DNA of 64,000 nt from a virus. Position 1 is the first letter of the stretch, and every line of letters starts with the position of its first letter. The notes under the pieces were generated by a model. That model searched no databases and was not told the origin of the DNA. It was given only the letters and a program-made list of their open reading frames with translations. Position numbers and translations under genes: made by a program. Shown here piece by piece: positions 1 to 6,679 of this stretch. Location: IMG/VR virus record IMGVR_UViG_3300008954_000005, positions 1 to 64,000 of that record; one strand, given 5' to 3'.

Positions 1-375
1 TTTGAAATCAGTGACGAGTTCCACGCATGGTTCGTGAAGACACACTGCCCATCAAGCCGATTCAATAAGGATTCCTTTAAGGGATGGCTTCGCCGTTCAT
101 TGCGACTAGCGCTTGTTACGCTGGAGCAGGGAAAATATAAAACAATATATTCCAAAATGAACGGTGGAGCGCCCTTCGGGGCATGTAATCCCCAAGCAGG
201 AGATATTATCGTATTCTTTAGCAACGGCTACCGAACTAGAATAGTAAGTAAGGTAACCAAACGAGGCGTCGAACTAGAAGAACTGTTCGACGGAGACACC
301 TACAGGAGGGCTAGTTATGGAGAGATTCATGAGATTACACGCACCCGATCCAAGAGAGCGGGGTCCACATCCTAA
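1..375 (+). CDS. Hypothetical protein, 5' end outside window
   Basis: The reading frame is open from the first base of the window and ends in TAA at 375, so the visible 124 residues are the C-terminal part of a longer protein. A GTG at 34 could serve as a start, but the upstream residues read like normal protein, so I treat the gene as truncated by the edge. The segment is basic and contains a stretch around residues 60-100 that could form a small beta-barrel (alternating Val, Ile and charged residues). I recognise no family. It overlaps the next gene by 59 bases, which supports one transcript. Confidence 0.6.
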   Translation, partial: FEISDEFHAWFVKTHCPSSRFNKDSFKGWLRRSLRLALVTLEQGKYKTIYSKMNGGAPFGACNPQAGDIIVFFSNGYRTRIVSKVTKRGVELEELFDGDTYRRASYGEIHEITRTRSKRAGSTS

Positions 376-538
376 GTGTACGCACCCAACCGAGGACATC
401 TACTGTTCCTTCTGCGACACTTCTTTCAAATGCGGCGGAGCGCCACACGATGACGAAGGCGTTCTCTGCCCAAGCTGCGGCAAGGGGGAGAGTATTCAAC
501 TCGCTTCCTCTCGTGGTGTAACCATTATCAAGCTGTGA
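317..538 (+). CDS. Small zinc-ribbon-like protein
   Basis: 73 residues starting at an ATG preceded by a full AGGAGG seven bases upstream. Cys pairs YCSFC near residue 30 and LCPSCG near residue 50 suggest a single zinc ribbon. Such small Cys-rich proteins are common in large phages, and usually nothing is known of their role. It overlaps the end of the preceding gene and its stop codon overlaps the GTG start of the next gene, which points to translational coupling. Confidence 0.65.
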   Translation: MERFMRLHAPDPRERGPHPKCTHPTEDIYCSFCDTSFKCGGAPHDDEGVLCPSCGKGESIQLASSRGVTIIKL

Positions 539-774
539 GAAGCTGGGATGGTGCTTGCCAACGGTGCTTTACGAAAACCGCTGGCCACATTATGTCTATG
601 TACAATGAGGACTTGATTTGCTTTGACTGCAAAGACAAAGAGAGCCAACGTCCCGATTATAAATTAGCTGAAGCGAAAGATCTCCAAGCCTACGCTAGTA
701 GGCTTCGTTCGTCTGGTATGTCCAGACAAGCAGCGACTGTTGAAGAGGTCGCAGACAAACTTATTAAGGAGTAA
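535..774 (+). CDS. Conserved phage protein with two CxxC pairs
   Basis: 79 residues with a GTG start that overlaps the stop of the gene before it (GTGA). The N-terminal half has CQRC near residue 8 and CFDC near residue 29 around a NEDLIC motif. I recognise this arrangement from small proteins found in many T4-like and other large phages, but their role is unknown. The C-terminal half is a charged helix. No strong ribosome binding site precedes the GTG, so expression probably depends on the upstream gene. Confidence 0.65.
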   Translation: MRSWDGACQRCFTKTAGHIMSMYNEDLICFDCKDKESQRPDYKLAEAKDLQAYASRLRSSGMSRQAATVEEVADKLIKE

Positions 775-778
775 TATC

Positions 779-1018
779 ATGCCCAAAATTGGGAAGGCAC
801 CAAAAGCCGACAGTATTGAAACGGTACTGGAATCGGTATCAAACGTTCTTGCTACGTCTCGAAGCACTGCCTTCGAAAAACAGTTGTGTGTTACATGCGG
901 CAAGGACGCGTCTACGTTTAAATCGGACCTCTGCCGTAAGGAGTACTCTCTTTCCGGTATGTGTCAAGTTTGCCAAGATGGTTTCTTTGTTCCAATTGAG
1001 CCTGAGGGTGACGAATAA
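779..1018 (+). CDS. Conserved phage Cys-rich protein
   Basis: 79 residues starting with MPKIGK after an AAGGAG seven bases upstream. The C-terminal half carries CVTCGKDA, then SLSGMCQVCQ, a pattern I know from a widespread small phage protein with a putative zinc knuckle. The alternative upstream start at 740 lies inside the preceding gene and lacks a ribosome binding site. The stop overlaps the next ATG (TAATG). Function unknown. Confidence 0.7.
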   Translation: MPKIGKAPKADSIETVLESVSNVLATSRSTAFEKQLCVTCGKDASTFKSDLCRKEYSLSGMCQVCQDGFFVPIEPEGDE

Positions 1019-1302
1019 TGGCCCAGGTATATCAAGTACTCGAACCAAGTTTCGGGTTTGAAGACCACTCGTTCCCAGATGAATACGTACTGGTGGCGAC
1101 GGTAGCCAGTGAGGATGTAGACAAGATCTACGAACTCACTAACTCCATCGACAAGTACTGGTGGGAGAACGAGGGTGTAACTAAAGAGTTTATCGGAGAA
1201 GGGTGTCGGTCAACCAGCGTTGGTGATATTGTCATCCTTGACAGCGGTGAGAAGTTTCGGTGTGAGAACATCGGTTGGGCCAGGATGAACACGGAACCAT
1301 GA
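1018..1302 (+). CDS. Hypothetical protein
   Basis: 94 residues, acidic, no Cys pairs of note and no membrane segment. Its start is coupled to the previous stop (TAATG) and its stop overlaps the next start (ATGA), so it sits in a tight five-gene run. The C-terminal half, with DIVILDSGEKFRCENIGW, looks like a small beta-fold. I do not recognise the family. Confidence 0.6.
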   Translation: MAQVYQVLEPSFGFEDHSFPDEYVLVATVASEDVDKIYELTNSIDKYWWENEGVTKEFIGEGCRSTSVGDIVILDSGEKFRCENIGWARMNTEP

Positions 1303-1565
1303 ACTATAAGCCCGACTGGAGCCCGAGGTACCTCACCTCCACAAAAGATAAGCTAGATAAGATTTGTGGCTACGACGTCAAGCTCCTTAAAGAGTTTGAG
1401 GCCGAACTCTACGGAATGTCCCCAGGGATTTCGGTAGGTTTGGGTAGAGGGCAGCATTCGGCATCATTCCAGATGAACGACGCTTGTTGGAATTGGCTTA
1501 GGCCTCTTCTCGAAGAGCTTCGAGAGGCTCGGAAGGCTCGGTCGGATCAAGAGGGGGAGGCGTAG
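1299..1565 (+). CDS. Hypothetical protein
   Basis: 88 residues, last gene of the first plus-strand run. The ATG overlaps the previous stop as ATGA. The C-terminus is a strongly charged helix rich in Glu and Arg. Its last 68 bases overlap the 3' end of a convergent minus-strand gene, so one of the two ends may be dispensable. No family recognised. Confidence 0.55.
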   Translation: MNYKPDWSPRYLTSTKDKLDKICGYDVKLLKEFEAELYGMSPGISVGLGRGQHSASFQMNDACWNWLRPLLEELREARKARSDQEGEA

Positions 1566-1773
1566 CCTCCTCCTCGCCCCAGGCCTTTATGTGTGGTGGC
1601 CGGTCTATCTGCTCAGCAGATAAGTCCATGTACTCTGGGTGAACGCCCTGTAGTGTATCGCAGATCTTCTCGGAACTATATGATGCGGGAGCCTGGACAA
1701 TTACTGTCCAGGGCTCGCCTGTCTCCCGAAGACAAAATGAAATTTTCCAGAAAAGCATTAACGGTTTAGTCAT
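1498..1773 (-). CDS. Hypothetical protein
   Basis: 91 residues if translation starts at the ATG that overlaps the end of the upstream minus gene (GATGACTAA). The middle contains a TVIVQAP beta strand and the C-terminus is Pro- and Glu-rich. A longer reading from 1860 would lie inside the upstream gene and is unlikely. It converges on and overlaps the plus-strand gene ending at 1565. Function unknown. Confidence 0.5.
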   Translation of the reverse strand: MTKPLMLFWKISFCLRETGEPWTVIVQAPASYSSEKICDTLQGVHPEYMDLSAEQIDRPPHIKAWGEEEATPPPLDPTEPSEPLEALREEA

Positions 1774-2089
1774 CAGATCGTCGCACAAACATTCCCGAAG
1801 ATTTTGGTCGAGACGAGGGAGGCTCGGGTAATCCGAAACTAGCAGGTTGGCACTGTACAAGTCTTCGAGCTTCGTGCGTAAATGCTAAACCGTCCTCGAC
1901 TAGATCTTCTACACTCATTTTAGTTGGATCCCCCTCTGTAACTAGTGACAAACCAGAGGCTCCATCAGAGACTGTCCACTGACACATCAGCGTAGTGTTA
2001 CCCGGCTCATCAACATTTTTCAAGTTATGAGCGATGGCCACGCTTATCACCGCTAATAAAATTAGTATTTTCCACTTATGGCGTCTCAT
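1766..2089 (-). CDS. Membrane-anchored or secreted small protein
   Basis: 107 residues with a short basic N-terminus followed by a hydrophobic segment at about residues 8-20 (ILILLAVISVAIA), typical of a signal peptide or single membrane anchor. The rest is soluble, with two Cys residues and a Pro/Ser-rich tail. It is the first gene of a two-gene minus-strand unit diverging from the plus-strand genes at 2165. A spanin or other envelope role is possible but not shown. Confidence 0.55.
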   Translation of the reverse strand: MRRHKWKILILLAVISVAIAHNLKNVDEPGNTTLMCQWTVSDGASGLSLVTEGDPTKMSVEDLVEDGLAFTHEARRLVQCQPASFGLPEPPSSRPKSSGMFVRRSDD

Positions 2090-2164
2090 ATTTAAATGAT
2101 ATGCCCGAAGTATTAGCGTGTGGAAGATGTGTTTATTATTCGTACCCTCTTTTGACCAGGAGCA

Positions 2165-2338
2165 ATGATGAAAAAGAAAAATAAAAAGAAGCCTAAGGCT
2201 CGTAATATCATTGCCTTACAAATGATACTCCGTTCGGGGAACCATGCGGGCAAACATAAAAACAGAAACCACGACTTAGCACGGGGAAGTTCCCGTAAGC
2301 AAAAACACAGGGAGTCTTATGCTGCAACAGACGGCTAA
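2165..2338 (+). CDS. Small basic conserved phage protein
   Basis: 57 residues beginning MMKKKNKKK, very rich in Lys, Arg and His. It has a RNIIALQMILRSGNHAGKHK stretch that resembles a small basic protein present in many phages (RNP-x-A-x-x-L-R type), whose role is unknown. The start follows a CCAGGAG. Its end overlaps the next gene by 20 bases. The composition suggests nucleic-acid binding, which is inference only. Confidence 0.55.
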   Translation: MMKKKNKKKPKARNIIALQMILRSGNHAGKHKNRNHDLARGSSRKQKHRESYAATDG

Positions 2339-2981
2339 AATGCGAATAAGTTCTCAATATATAGGCAGAGCGCAGTACATCTTAGACCCCTCATTGCCAA
2401 TGGCCACCCTATTCGAAACCGCCAGCAATGAAGCGCCCGAGAATAGTTACCGCCGTGGTACTCAGTACAGGCTGGGCTACTCTGTAACCCTGCTGGAAAG
2501 TCCTGGGTACTGTGCCCTTAAGCAATACATACTGAGTACGTTTGGTGATAACGCTGAGGCTGAGCCCGCAAGATACACGACAGAGGAAACTCTAAACGTG
2601 TGGGATTTTGAAGCAAAGAAGGGTTGGGTATCTCTAGAGGAGGGTGAGTGGTGGCAAAAGCTCACTACGAAAGAGTCAAGTGGTTATGGGTATATCCTTG
2701 GATCACAACTAGCAACCTACCTCAACCTGAAGGGCTTATCAGTACGATTGATCGCTATTGGGAATCAATCTTTGGCCATTATCAATGGCATTGGGAATCA
2801 ATCTTTGGCCATTATCAATGGCAAAGACATCGACCGAACTCGTGCGAACCCAGCGACTGGGTCAATCGGTATTGCGAATGGTTTCCACATAATGCCGTAC
2901 AGCCTCTACATTATTGAGGCCAAAGCTCTTCCGAAGAACCCTCTGTTCTCTAGGCGGAAAAGGCAGATTGTCTACACATAA
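2319..2981 (+). CDS. Hypothetical protein with internal 11-residue tandem duplication
   Basis: 220 residues. The ATG at 2319 has GGGAG five bases upstream, whereas the alternative ATG at 2340 has no ribosome binding site. Residues near 147-168 consist of the 11-residue block IGNQSLAIING repeated exactly, encoded by an exact 33-bp repeat. The first half has Tyr- and Trp-rich stretches, the C-terminus is basic. No family recognised. A strong rho-independent terminator follows. Confidence 0.65.
   Translation: MLQQTAKMRISSQYIGRAQYILDPSLPMATLFETASNEAPENSYRRGTQYRLGYSVTLLESPGYCALKQYILSTFGDNAEAEPARYTTEETLNVWDFEAKKGWVSLEEGEWWQKLTTKESSGYGYILGSQLATYLNLKGLSVRLIAIGNQSLAIINGIGNQSLAIINGKDIDRTRANPATGSIGIANGFHIMPYSLYIIEAKALPKNPLFSRRKRQIVYT
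2757..2822 (+). repeat. Exact 33-bp tandem duplication inside a CDS
   Basis: Two adjacent copies, 2757-2789 and 2790-2822, are identical base for base and keep the reading frame. The perfect identity at all codon positions points to a recent slippage or duplication event. Confidence 0.95.
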
Positions 2982-2986
2982 ATTCT

Positions 2987-3050
2987 GAGGTTGGTCTCGT
3001 TAGGGGGTGCGCATACGCGTACCTTTCTAACGAGGCCAGCACCTCATTTT
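2987..3050 (+). terminator. Long-stem terminator
   Basis: GAGGT and TGG-CTCGTTAG at 2987-3003 pair with CTAACGAG-CCA and ACCTC at 3027-3045, followed by ATTTTTA. The stem closes the transcript of the preceding gene. Confidence 0.75.
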
Positions 3051-3085
3051 TACCTATACTTCCCTGCGACGTACTTCGGTTATTA

Positions 3086-3100
3086 GGCATAATAATTATA
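3086..3100 (+). promoter_or_regulatory. Promoter-like motif GGCATAATAATTATA
   Basis: A copy of the recurring motif GG(T/C)ATAA(G)AATTATG lies 13 bases before the ATG at 3113 and just after a terminator. I see no clear -35 box. Its class is inferred from recurrence in the window. Confidence 0.45.
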
Positions 3101-3112
3101 GAGGTACCACGA

Positions 3113-3301
3113 ATGTCGTCAGTCCCTAGGAAAACGCTGTCCTATGCAGAGGTAAAGGAATACTTACGGCGAGCCGGTCTGCGCGACATAAACATCATGA
3201 ACTCCGATGCTAACGCCATCATCGCCAGCCTCGCGCACACTCTACTAGAGACCATCAAGGAACTCGAAGAGCTAAAAAGACAGCGCAATATTAGGCAGTA
3301 A
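3113..3301 (+). CDS. Small hypothetical protein
   Basis: 62 residues, ATG preceded by GAGG at nine bases. The sequence is mainly helical: a possible helix-turn-helix-like start (YAEVKEYLRRAGL) and a C-terminal charged helix. No family recognised. It forms its own unit between a terminator and the next promoter-like motif. Confidence 0.55.
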   Translation: MSSVPRKTLSYAEVKEYLRRAGLRDINIMNSDANAIIASLAHTLLETIKELEELKRQRNIRQ

Positions 3302-3305
3302 TACC

Positions 3306-3320
3306 GGTATAAGAATTATG
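3306..3320 (+). promoter_or_regulatory. Promoter-like motif GGTATAAGAATTATG
   Basis: The best-conserved copy of the recurring motif, 38 bases upstream of the start at 3358. Nearly identical copies occur at 4439 and 5007, each before a separate gene, which supports a promoter role. Confidence 0.6.
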
Positions 3321-3357
3321 CCAGGACTACTTACTGGTTTAACCAAGGAGGGCTCGC

Positions 3358-3870
3358 ATGCCTAACGACCGCGTATTTACGCACATTGGCCATGATGATC
3401 ATGGCATCTCCCCTGAGCAGGTTGAGTTCGTGATGACTCACCCCGCTCTCCTCGACCGACCGGCTGACTCGTTCATCCTTGAGGTCATCGCTCTTCCCGA
3501 AGAACTCGGAACTGCGCCCTCGGCCTTGTATGGTCCTGCGGCGGGTGACGAGCCTGTTGGGGAGGACCGCGTTTTCTACGAGACTCGTGGAAACCGAAAG
3601 GGGCCTTCGCGCCTCATGTTGGCAGGACACCGGCCTGCCACGAACCTCGTCGTTATCGGTATCCGGGGAAGCGCTTGCTTCACCATGTACGGAACCCAGG
3701 CCGACACCCCGTCGCCCAAGGAGCCGTGGGATGCTGCCAATGAGGAGGAGTTGGCTCGTTGTCTGGAGTTTTGGAATCAGCATTGTCTTGCTGAGCCCAA
3801 CCCGGAGTTTCTCGGTCTTCCGAGTTACAGCCACGGACACAAGTATCGTGTCCCACTTCATCTGAAGTAA
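3358..3870 (+). CDS. Hypothetical protein, probably highly expressed
   Basis: 170 residues. The ATG follows a strong CCAAGGAGGG. Codon use is richer in G and C at third positions than in most plus-strand genes here, as in its neighbours at 3985, 4515 and 5164. This suggests strong expression. The N-terminus is His- and Asp-rich, the rest alternates strands and helices, and there is no membrane segment. No family recognised. It lies between its own promoter-like motif and a long stem-loop. Confidence 0.65.
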   Translation: MPNDRVFTHIGHDDHGISPEQVEFVMTHPALLDRPADSFILEVIALPEELGTAPSALYGPAAGDEPVGEDRVFYETRGNRKGPSRLMLAGHRPATNLVVIGIRGSACFTMYGTQADTPSPKEPWDAANEEELARCLEFWNQHCLAEPNPEFLGLPSYSHGHKYRVPLHLK

Positions 3871-3900
3871 ATCTTGGAGTAATTCTGCTTCGAGTAGGAT

Positions 3901-3950
3901 GAGTAGAGGGGGTGGGGATTTTTATCCTTTCTGACCCACCTCCTCTACTC
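3901..3950 (+). terminator. 16-bp stem-loop without a T-run
   Basis: GAGTAGAGG-G-GGTGGG at 3901-3916 pairs with CCCACC-T-CCTCTACTC at 3935-3950 around an 18-base loop. No U-tract follows, so it may be a transcript-end stabiliser or a factor-assisted terminator rather than a classic one. Confidence 0.5.
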
Positions 3951-3984
3951 CGTGTCCTATTAACCTGCCTGTAAGGAGGGCATC

Positions 3985-4230
3985 ATGGCTGAGATTATTG
4001 ACTGCGAGTGTCGGGATGGATGTCAGTGTTCTGTTGACCCTGGTCCCGCCATGCACCTCATCGAGAGAGGCGGGAAGCGCATGCAAGTGTGCTCCCGGTG
4101 TACTCTTCCCGAGGACACCGACATCGAGAAATTCGCGGTGAATCGTAACGCCCTCACGTTCAAGGACGTGATGGACTACGATCCCATCGCTGCGTTCCTG
4201 CTGCTTGCAGAGAGCGCCGAAGAAGCGTAA
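3985..4230 (+). CDS. Small Cys-rich protein
   Basis: 81 residues, start preceded by GTAAGGAGGG. Six Cys in the first 40 residues (CECRDGCQC, then CSRC) suggest one or two bound zinc ions. The C-terminal half is a helical acidic segment. The gene shares the strong ribosome binding site and GC-rich codon use of its neighbours. Function unknown. Confidence 0.6.
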   Translation: MAEIIDCECRDGCQCSVDPGPAMHLIERGGKRMQVCSRCTLPEDTDIEKFAVNRNALTFKDVMDYDPIAAFLLLAESAEEA

Positions 4231-4244
4231 AGAGATTTTGAACA

Positions 4245-4375
4245 GGCCCGTAGACCCCCCCGCCGCTTCAGCCCTTGTGGCTTGCTAATGTGGGCTGGGT
4301 CGGTGGCCGGAATGCGTACTGGTTTGGGCCAGCGTATTCGGTAAGACGCATCCCCAAAGATGTAGTTTCCTGTTC
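4245..4375 (+). other. Structured intergenic RNA segment
   Basis: No gene is visible between 4231 and 4514. The stretch contains CAGCCC pairing with GGGCTG (around 4268 and 4290) and a longer imperfect hairpin, GAATGCG-TA-CTGG with CCAG-CGTATTC (around 4310-4340). It ends in the terminator at 4383. It could be a structured 3' untranslated region or a small RNA. Confidence 0.35.
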
Positions 4376-4382
4376 AGTGGGT

Positions 4383-4413
4383 CGGGGGGAGTAATCCCCC
4401 CGGCTCTTTTTTT
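4383..4413 (+). terminator. Rho-independent terminator
   Basis: A CGGGGGG / CCCCCCG stem with loop AGTAAT is followed by a seven-base T-run. Confidence 0.8.
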
Positions 4414-4438
4414 ACCTGCAATTCCAGCCCCCTTTTTT

Positions 4439-4453
4439 GGCATAAGAATTATG
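4439..4453 (+). promoter_or_regulatory. Promoter-like motif GGCATAAGAATTATG
   Basis: It differs from the motif at 3306 by one base. The flanking upstream sequence TTTTACCTGCAA is also shared with the copy at 5007. It precedes the gene at 4515. Confidence 0.6.
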
Positions 4454-4514
4454 TAGGAAAGGATACCCCTTCCCTGCGTTCAACAATACTTTTGTCCCTA
4501 AGGAGGGAATGCAA

Positions 4515-4898
4515 ATGTTGGAAGCTACTACCCCTATCGCCACTACCAACAACAACACTCCCAGCGAATCCCCGGAGATGCTCGCCCGAGAAGTGATGGA
4601 CCTGTGTGGTGCATCGAAGCTCGGTGAGCAGGTCATGGAGAGCATGCTGACGATGCTGGATGATGAGATCGATCCGGAGTTCCGGCACAAGTTCCTCTCG
4701 CTCGCCAAGCCGGAACAGTTGGTCGATATGATCGTCCCTCTGTACGTGGCCCACTTCGATACGGAAACCCTCAAGGCGCTCATCGACTTCTACAAAACCC
4801 CTGCTGGGGTGAAGTTGATTGCCGCTATTCCCGCGATCACCGAGGCATCGATGAAGGCTGGGCAGCAGTGGGGAACCGAACTGGCCGCGCAACTCTGA
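4515..4898 (+). CDS. DUF2059-like protein
   Basis: 127 residues. The second of two nearby ATGs is chosen because it lies eight bases after AAGGAGGG, while the first is too close. The C-terminal half, residues about 65-125, has the DUF2059 pattern: LVDMIVPLY, then HFD-x4-LKALIDFYKTPAG, then a final helix. DUF2059 proteins are usually secreted or periplasmic, but here no signal peptide is seen and the N-terminus is a Thr/Asn-rich tail. The function of the family is unknown. Strong ribosome binding site and codon bias imply high expression. Confidence 0.65.
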   Translation: MLEATTPIATTNNNTPSESPEMLAREVMDLCGASKLGEQVMESMLTMLDDEIDPEFRHKFLSLAKPEQLVDMIVPLYVAHFDTETLKALIDFYKTPAGVKLIAAIPAITEASMKAGQQWGTELAAQL

Positions 4899-4951
4899 GC
4901 TTCGCTGTGGATTACTAGAAGCGAGTCCCTCGCATAAGTGGGGCGGGAAAG

Positions 4952-4982
4952 GGGAGGGGGTTAATCACCTCTCCCTTTTTTT
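4952..4982 (+). terminator. Rho-independent terminator
   Basis: A GGGAGGGG / CCTCTCCC stem with a short loop is followed by a seven-base T-run. Confidence 0.75.
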
Positions 4983-5006
4983 ACCTGCAAAACGACCCCC
5001 CGATTT

Positions 5007-5022
5007 GGATATAAGAATTATG
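5007..5022 (+). promoter_or_regulatory. Promoter-like motif GGATATAAGAATTATG
   Basis: Third near-identical copy of the motif, with the same TTTTACCTGCAA about 30 bases upstream. It precedes a possible 37-residue ORF and the gene at 5164. Confidence 0.6.
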
Positions 5023-5037
5023 AAGGACCGGTGTAAC

Positions 5038-5151
5038 GTGACATTGACAACAGAGTCCCTTCAGGGGTTGACCAACGCCCCGGAGAATCGCCGTACATAC
5101 TCGGACGGAGCAGGTTGGCAGCGAGTACCCTTTTCAACAATTGTCCCTTAA
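5038..5151 (+). CDS. Possible 37-residue leader protein
   Basis: A GTG-start ORF whose TAA overlaps the TTAAGGAGGG ribosome binding site of the gene at 5164. AAGGA lies about eleven bases before the GTG. The composition reads like protein (Thr, Leu, Asn, Arg mixed). It could be a real small protein or a leader that couples translation to the next gene. No homologue recognised. Confidence 0.35.
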   Translation: MTLTTESLQGLTNAPENRRTYSDGAGWQRVPFSTIVP

Positions 5152-5163
5152 GGAGGGAATGCT

Positions 5164-5568
5164 ATGGACCTTAGTAAAATCGCACTGCTCAGTACCTCTG
5201 ATGCCCGCAAGATCAAGTGGGCCTCCTGCGGGAATGATGCTGAAGAAGTCAACGCTTCTCCCCGCCTTTTGGAACTTCTTGAGGATGGGTACACGGTCTA
5301 CATCGTGTCGACGAGGCCGAAGTTGAGCCCGGAGAAGTACGACAAGTGCCTCTTCGATCTCATCCCCGAGGAGAACTTCTTCACCCCCATTCCGGAGTTG
5401 TTGGACGGCCGTTGCGCTCAGGACGCGGGGTACATCGAGATGTGGGAGCGCGTGCTTACGCACCTCGGCATCCACCCAGGAAGTTTCGACGCTAAGCACT
5501 TTCGTTATGAGCTTTGTTGGATGGACCTTCGTCTGGTCGCAGAAGAGGCGGGAATCACTATTCGGTAA
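5164..5568 (+). CDS. Hypothetical protein
   Basis: 134 residues. The second of two ATGs is placed correctly after CCCTTAAGGAGGG. The protein is soluble, with a mixed fold, and lacks zinc pairs. TVYIVSTRPKLSPEKYDK near residue 50 and RYELCWMDLRLVAEEAG near the end are the most distinctive parts. No family recognised. It shares expression signals with the units at 3358, 3985 and 4515. Confidence 0.65.
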   Translation: MDLSKIALLSTSDARKIKWASCGNDAEEVNASPRLLELLEDGYTVYIVSTRPKLSPEKYDKCLFDLIPEENFFTPIPELLDGRCAQDAGYIEMWERVLTHLGIHPGSFDAKHFRYELCWMDLRLVAEEAGITIR

Positions 5569-5592
5569 ACACTTATGCCTTTAGGAGGGCTT

Positions 5593-5691
5593 ATGGAAAA
5601 AGAAACAACCGGTGTCTGGTGGCAAGAAGTCGCACATGTTGCACTCAAGGGAAGCCTCTACTCGTACATCCTGTACATGGTGCTCTGCTAA
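5593..5691 (+). CDS. 32-residue hydrophobic microprotein
   Basis: The ATG follows TTTAGGAGGG at a good distance, and the stop overlaps the next ATG as TAATG. The C-terminal half, residues 15-32, is rich in Leu, Tyr, Val and Ile and could insert in a membrane. Function unknown, but the perfect ribosome binding site and coupling support a real gene. Confidence 0.5.
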   Translation: MEKETTGVWWQEVAHVALKGSLYSYILYMVLC

Positions 5692-5930
5692 TGCGGGGCG
5701 CTTGTGTGGCGTGCGGGTGCGCTTACCACGAATGTGAATGTGATAGACTTACGTCTACAAATATACCAAACTACAAGCCAAGGAGGCTTACATGTTCTGC
5801 AGAGAATGTTTCCGTCGTCACGGGGTCAAGAAAGCCTTGGTCCCAGGACAAGCCATGCTCCCCTGCTGGGGGAACCGGCGAAACGACCACAGCCGTGGTC
5901 AAACACTCTACGCAGTTGGATCTGTTCTAG
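5691..5930 (+). CDS. Small protein with Cys cluster and C-terminal clamp-binding-like motif
   Basis: 79 residues, start overlapping the preceding stop. The N-terminus has CVACGCAYHECECD, a likely zinc site. The protein ends exactly in TQLDLF, which matches the bacterial sliding-clamp binding consensus QL(S/D)LF. The middle is Ser/Thr/Pro-rich and probably disordered, a common layout for clamp-tethered peptides. It overlaps another ORF in a different frame (5792-6034), so either or both may be real. The clamp interaction is inference from the motif. Confidence 0.45.
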   Translation: MRGACVACGCAYHECECDRLTSTNIPNYKPRRLTCSAENVSVVTGSRKPWSQDKPCSPAGGTGETTTAVVKHSTQLDLF

Positions 5931-6034
5931 GACAGGTGCTGAAGTGCGAGGAGTGTGGTCACTCGGTGTCTTTTAACGGATCGTTACGGATGGTGCTCCC
6001 TGAGCATCACAAGGGATTCGTTTACTCCGTGTAA
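5792..6034 (+). CDS. Small Cys-rich protein, alternative start possible
   Basis: 80 residues from an ATG with a perfect AAGGAGG, overlapping the previous gene by 139 bases. The last 30 residues contain KCEECGHSVSF, a CxxC pair, and read convincingly as protein. A shorter version could start at a GTG at 5936, right after the previous stop and with AGGA upstream. That would avoid the long overlap. I cannot decide between the two starts. Confidence 0.45.
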   Translation: MFCRECFRRHGVKKALVPGQAMLPCWGNRRNDHSRGQTLYAVGSVLGQVLKCEECGHSVSFNGSLRMVLPEHHKGFVYSV

Positions 6035-6128
6035 TCCAAACTGAAGGCTGATGGAATATCGATGCGGTTGTCTGTAAAGACTAGAGCACACATCAGGTTA
6101 TGCCTACCCTCCGGGGTTAGCGCATAGC

Positions 6129-6152
6129 GGGGGGCTTGCCCCCCTCTTCTTA
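6129..6152 (+). terminator. Rho-independent terminator
   Basis: A GGGGGG / CCCCCC stem with tetraloop CTTG is followed by TCTTCTT. Confidence 0.6.
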
Positions 6153-6249
6153 GCTAGGGGAGCAAGACTTGAACAGCGGTGAGAAAGTTTAACAGCCCGT
6201 GTCCCACTTCGACGCAGAAACCCGCGTTTAGTAGATAGGAGGTATTGAT

Positions 6250-6480
6250 ATGCCAATCAAAGACATGTTGAAAAAAGACAGTGACCCGTTCAAAAACGTA
6301 GCCCTACACGGACCAGAAGACATCAGCGAGTGGAAGCGGATACCCGGACTGTTCCGCAAGTGGGAGTTTGCACAGATTGTTGAAGACAGCGACGCAATCA
6401 GCTTTCAAAAGCAAGGCAAGGCCGAGGACGGCACCCAACTGTGGGCGCTCTACCGTCATTGCCCGGAGGCTACGCTATGA
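6250..6480 (+). CDS. Hypothetical protein
   Basis: 76 residues; TAGGAGG lies eight bases before the ATG. Charged, soluble, no motif recognised. The segment SEWKRIPGLFRKWEF is distinctive. The first gene after a terminator. Confidence 0.55.
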   Translation: MPIKDMLKKDSDPFKNVALHGPEDISEWKRIPGLFRKWEFAQIVEDSDAISFQKQGKAEDGTQLWALYRHCPEATL

Positions 6481-6595
6481 GCCAAAAGGTCTACACTTGG
6501 AGCCAGATGTATGCCTTTTTGTCCATAAACCTAAGCCGCTGGTGAGATTCAACTCTCCGAAAATCGTTTAACAGCAGAGAAGGTTAACAAGAAAC

Positions 6596-6679
6596 ATGAG
6601 GAACAATCAGCAGTTGCGATCGACGCAAGAGAACGGGTTGAACCCGCATGAATGGGTAAGGAACAATATTGAGCCATAG
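6596..6679 (+). CDS. Possible 27-residue peptide
   Basis: A short ORF ending NGLNPHEWVRNNIEP, a composition typical of real protein. No good ribosome binding site precedes the ATG. Its last eleven bases overlap the TTG start of the next gene. It may be a leader or an unused frame. Confidence 0.25.
   Translation: MRNNQQLRSTQENGLNPHEWVRNNIEP

Noticed and set aside
6477-6545. 22-residue ORF overlapping the stop at 6480
   Set aside because: It is coupled by ATGA but too short and featureless to support.
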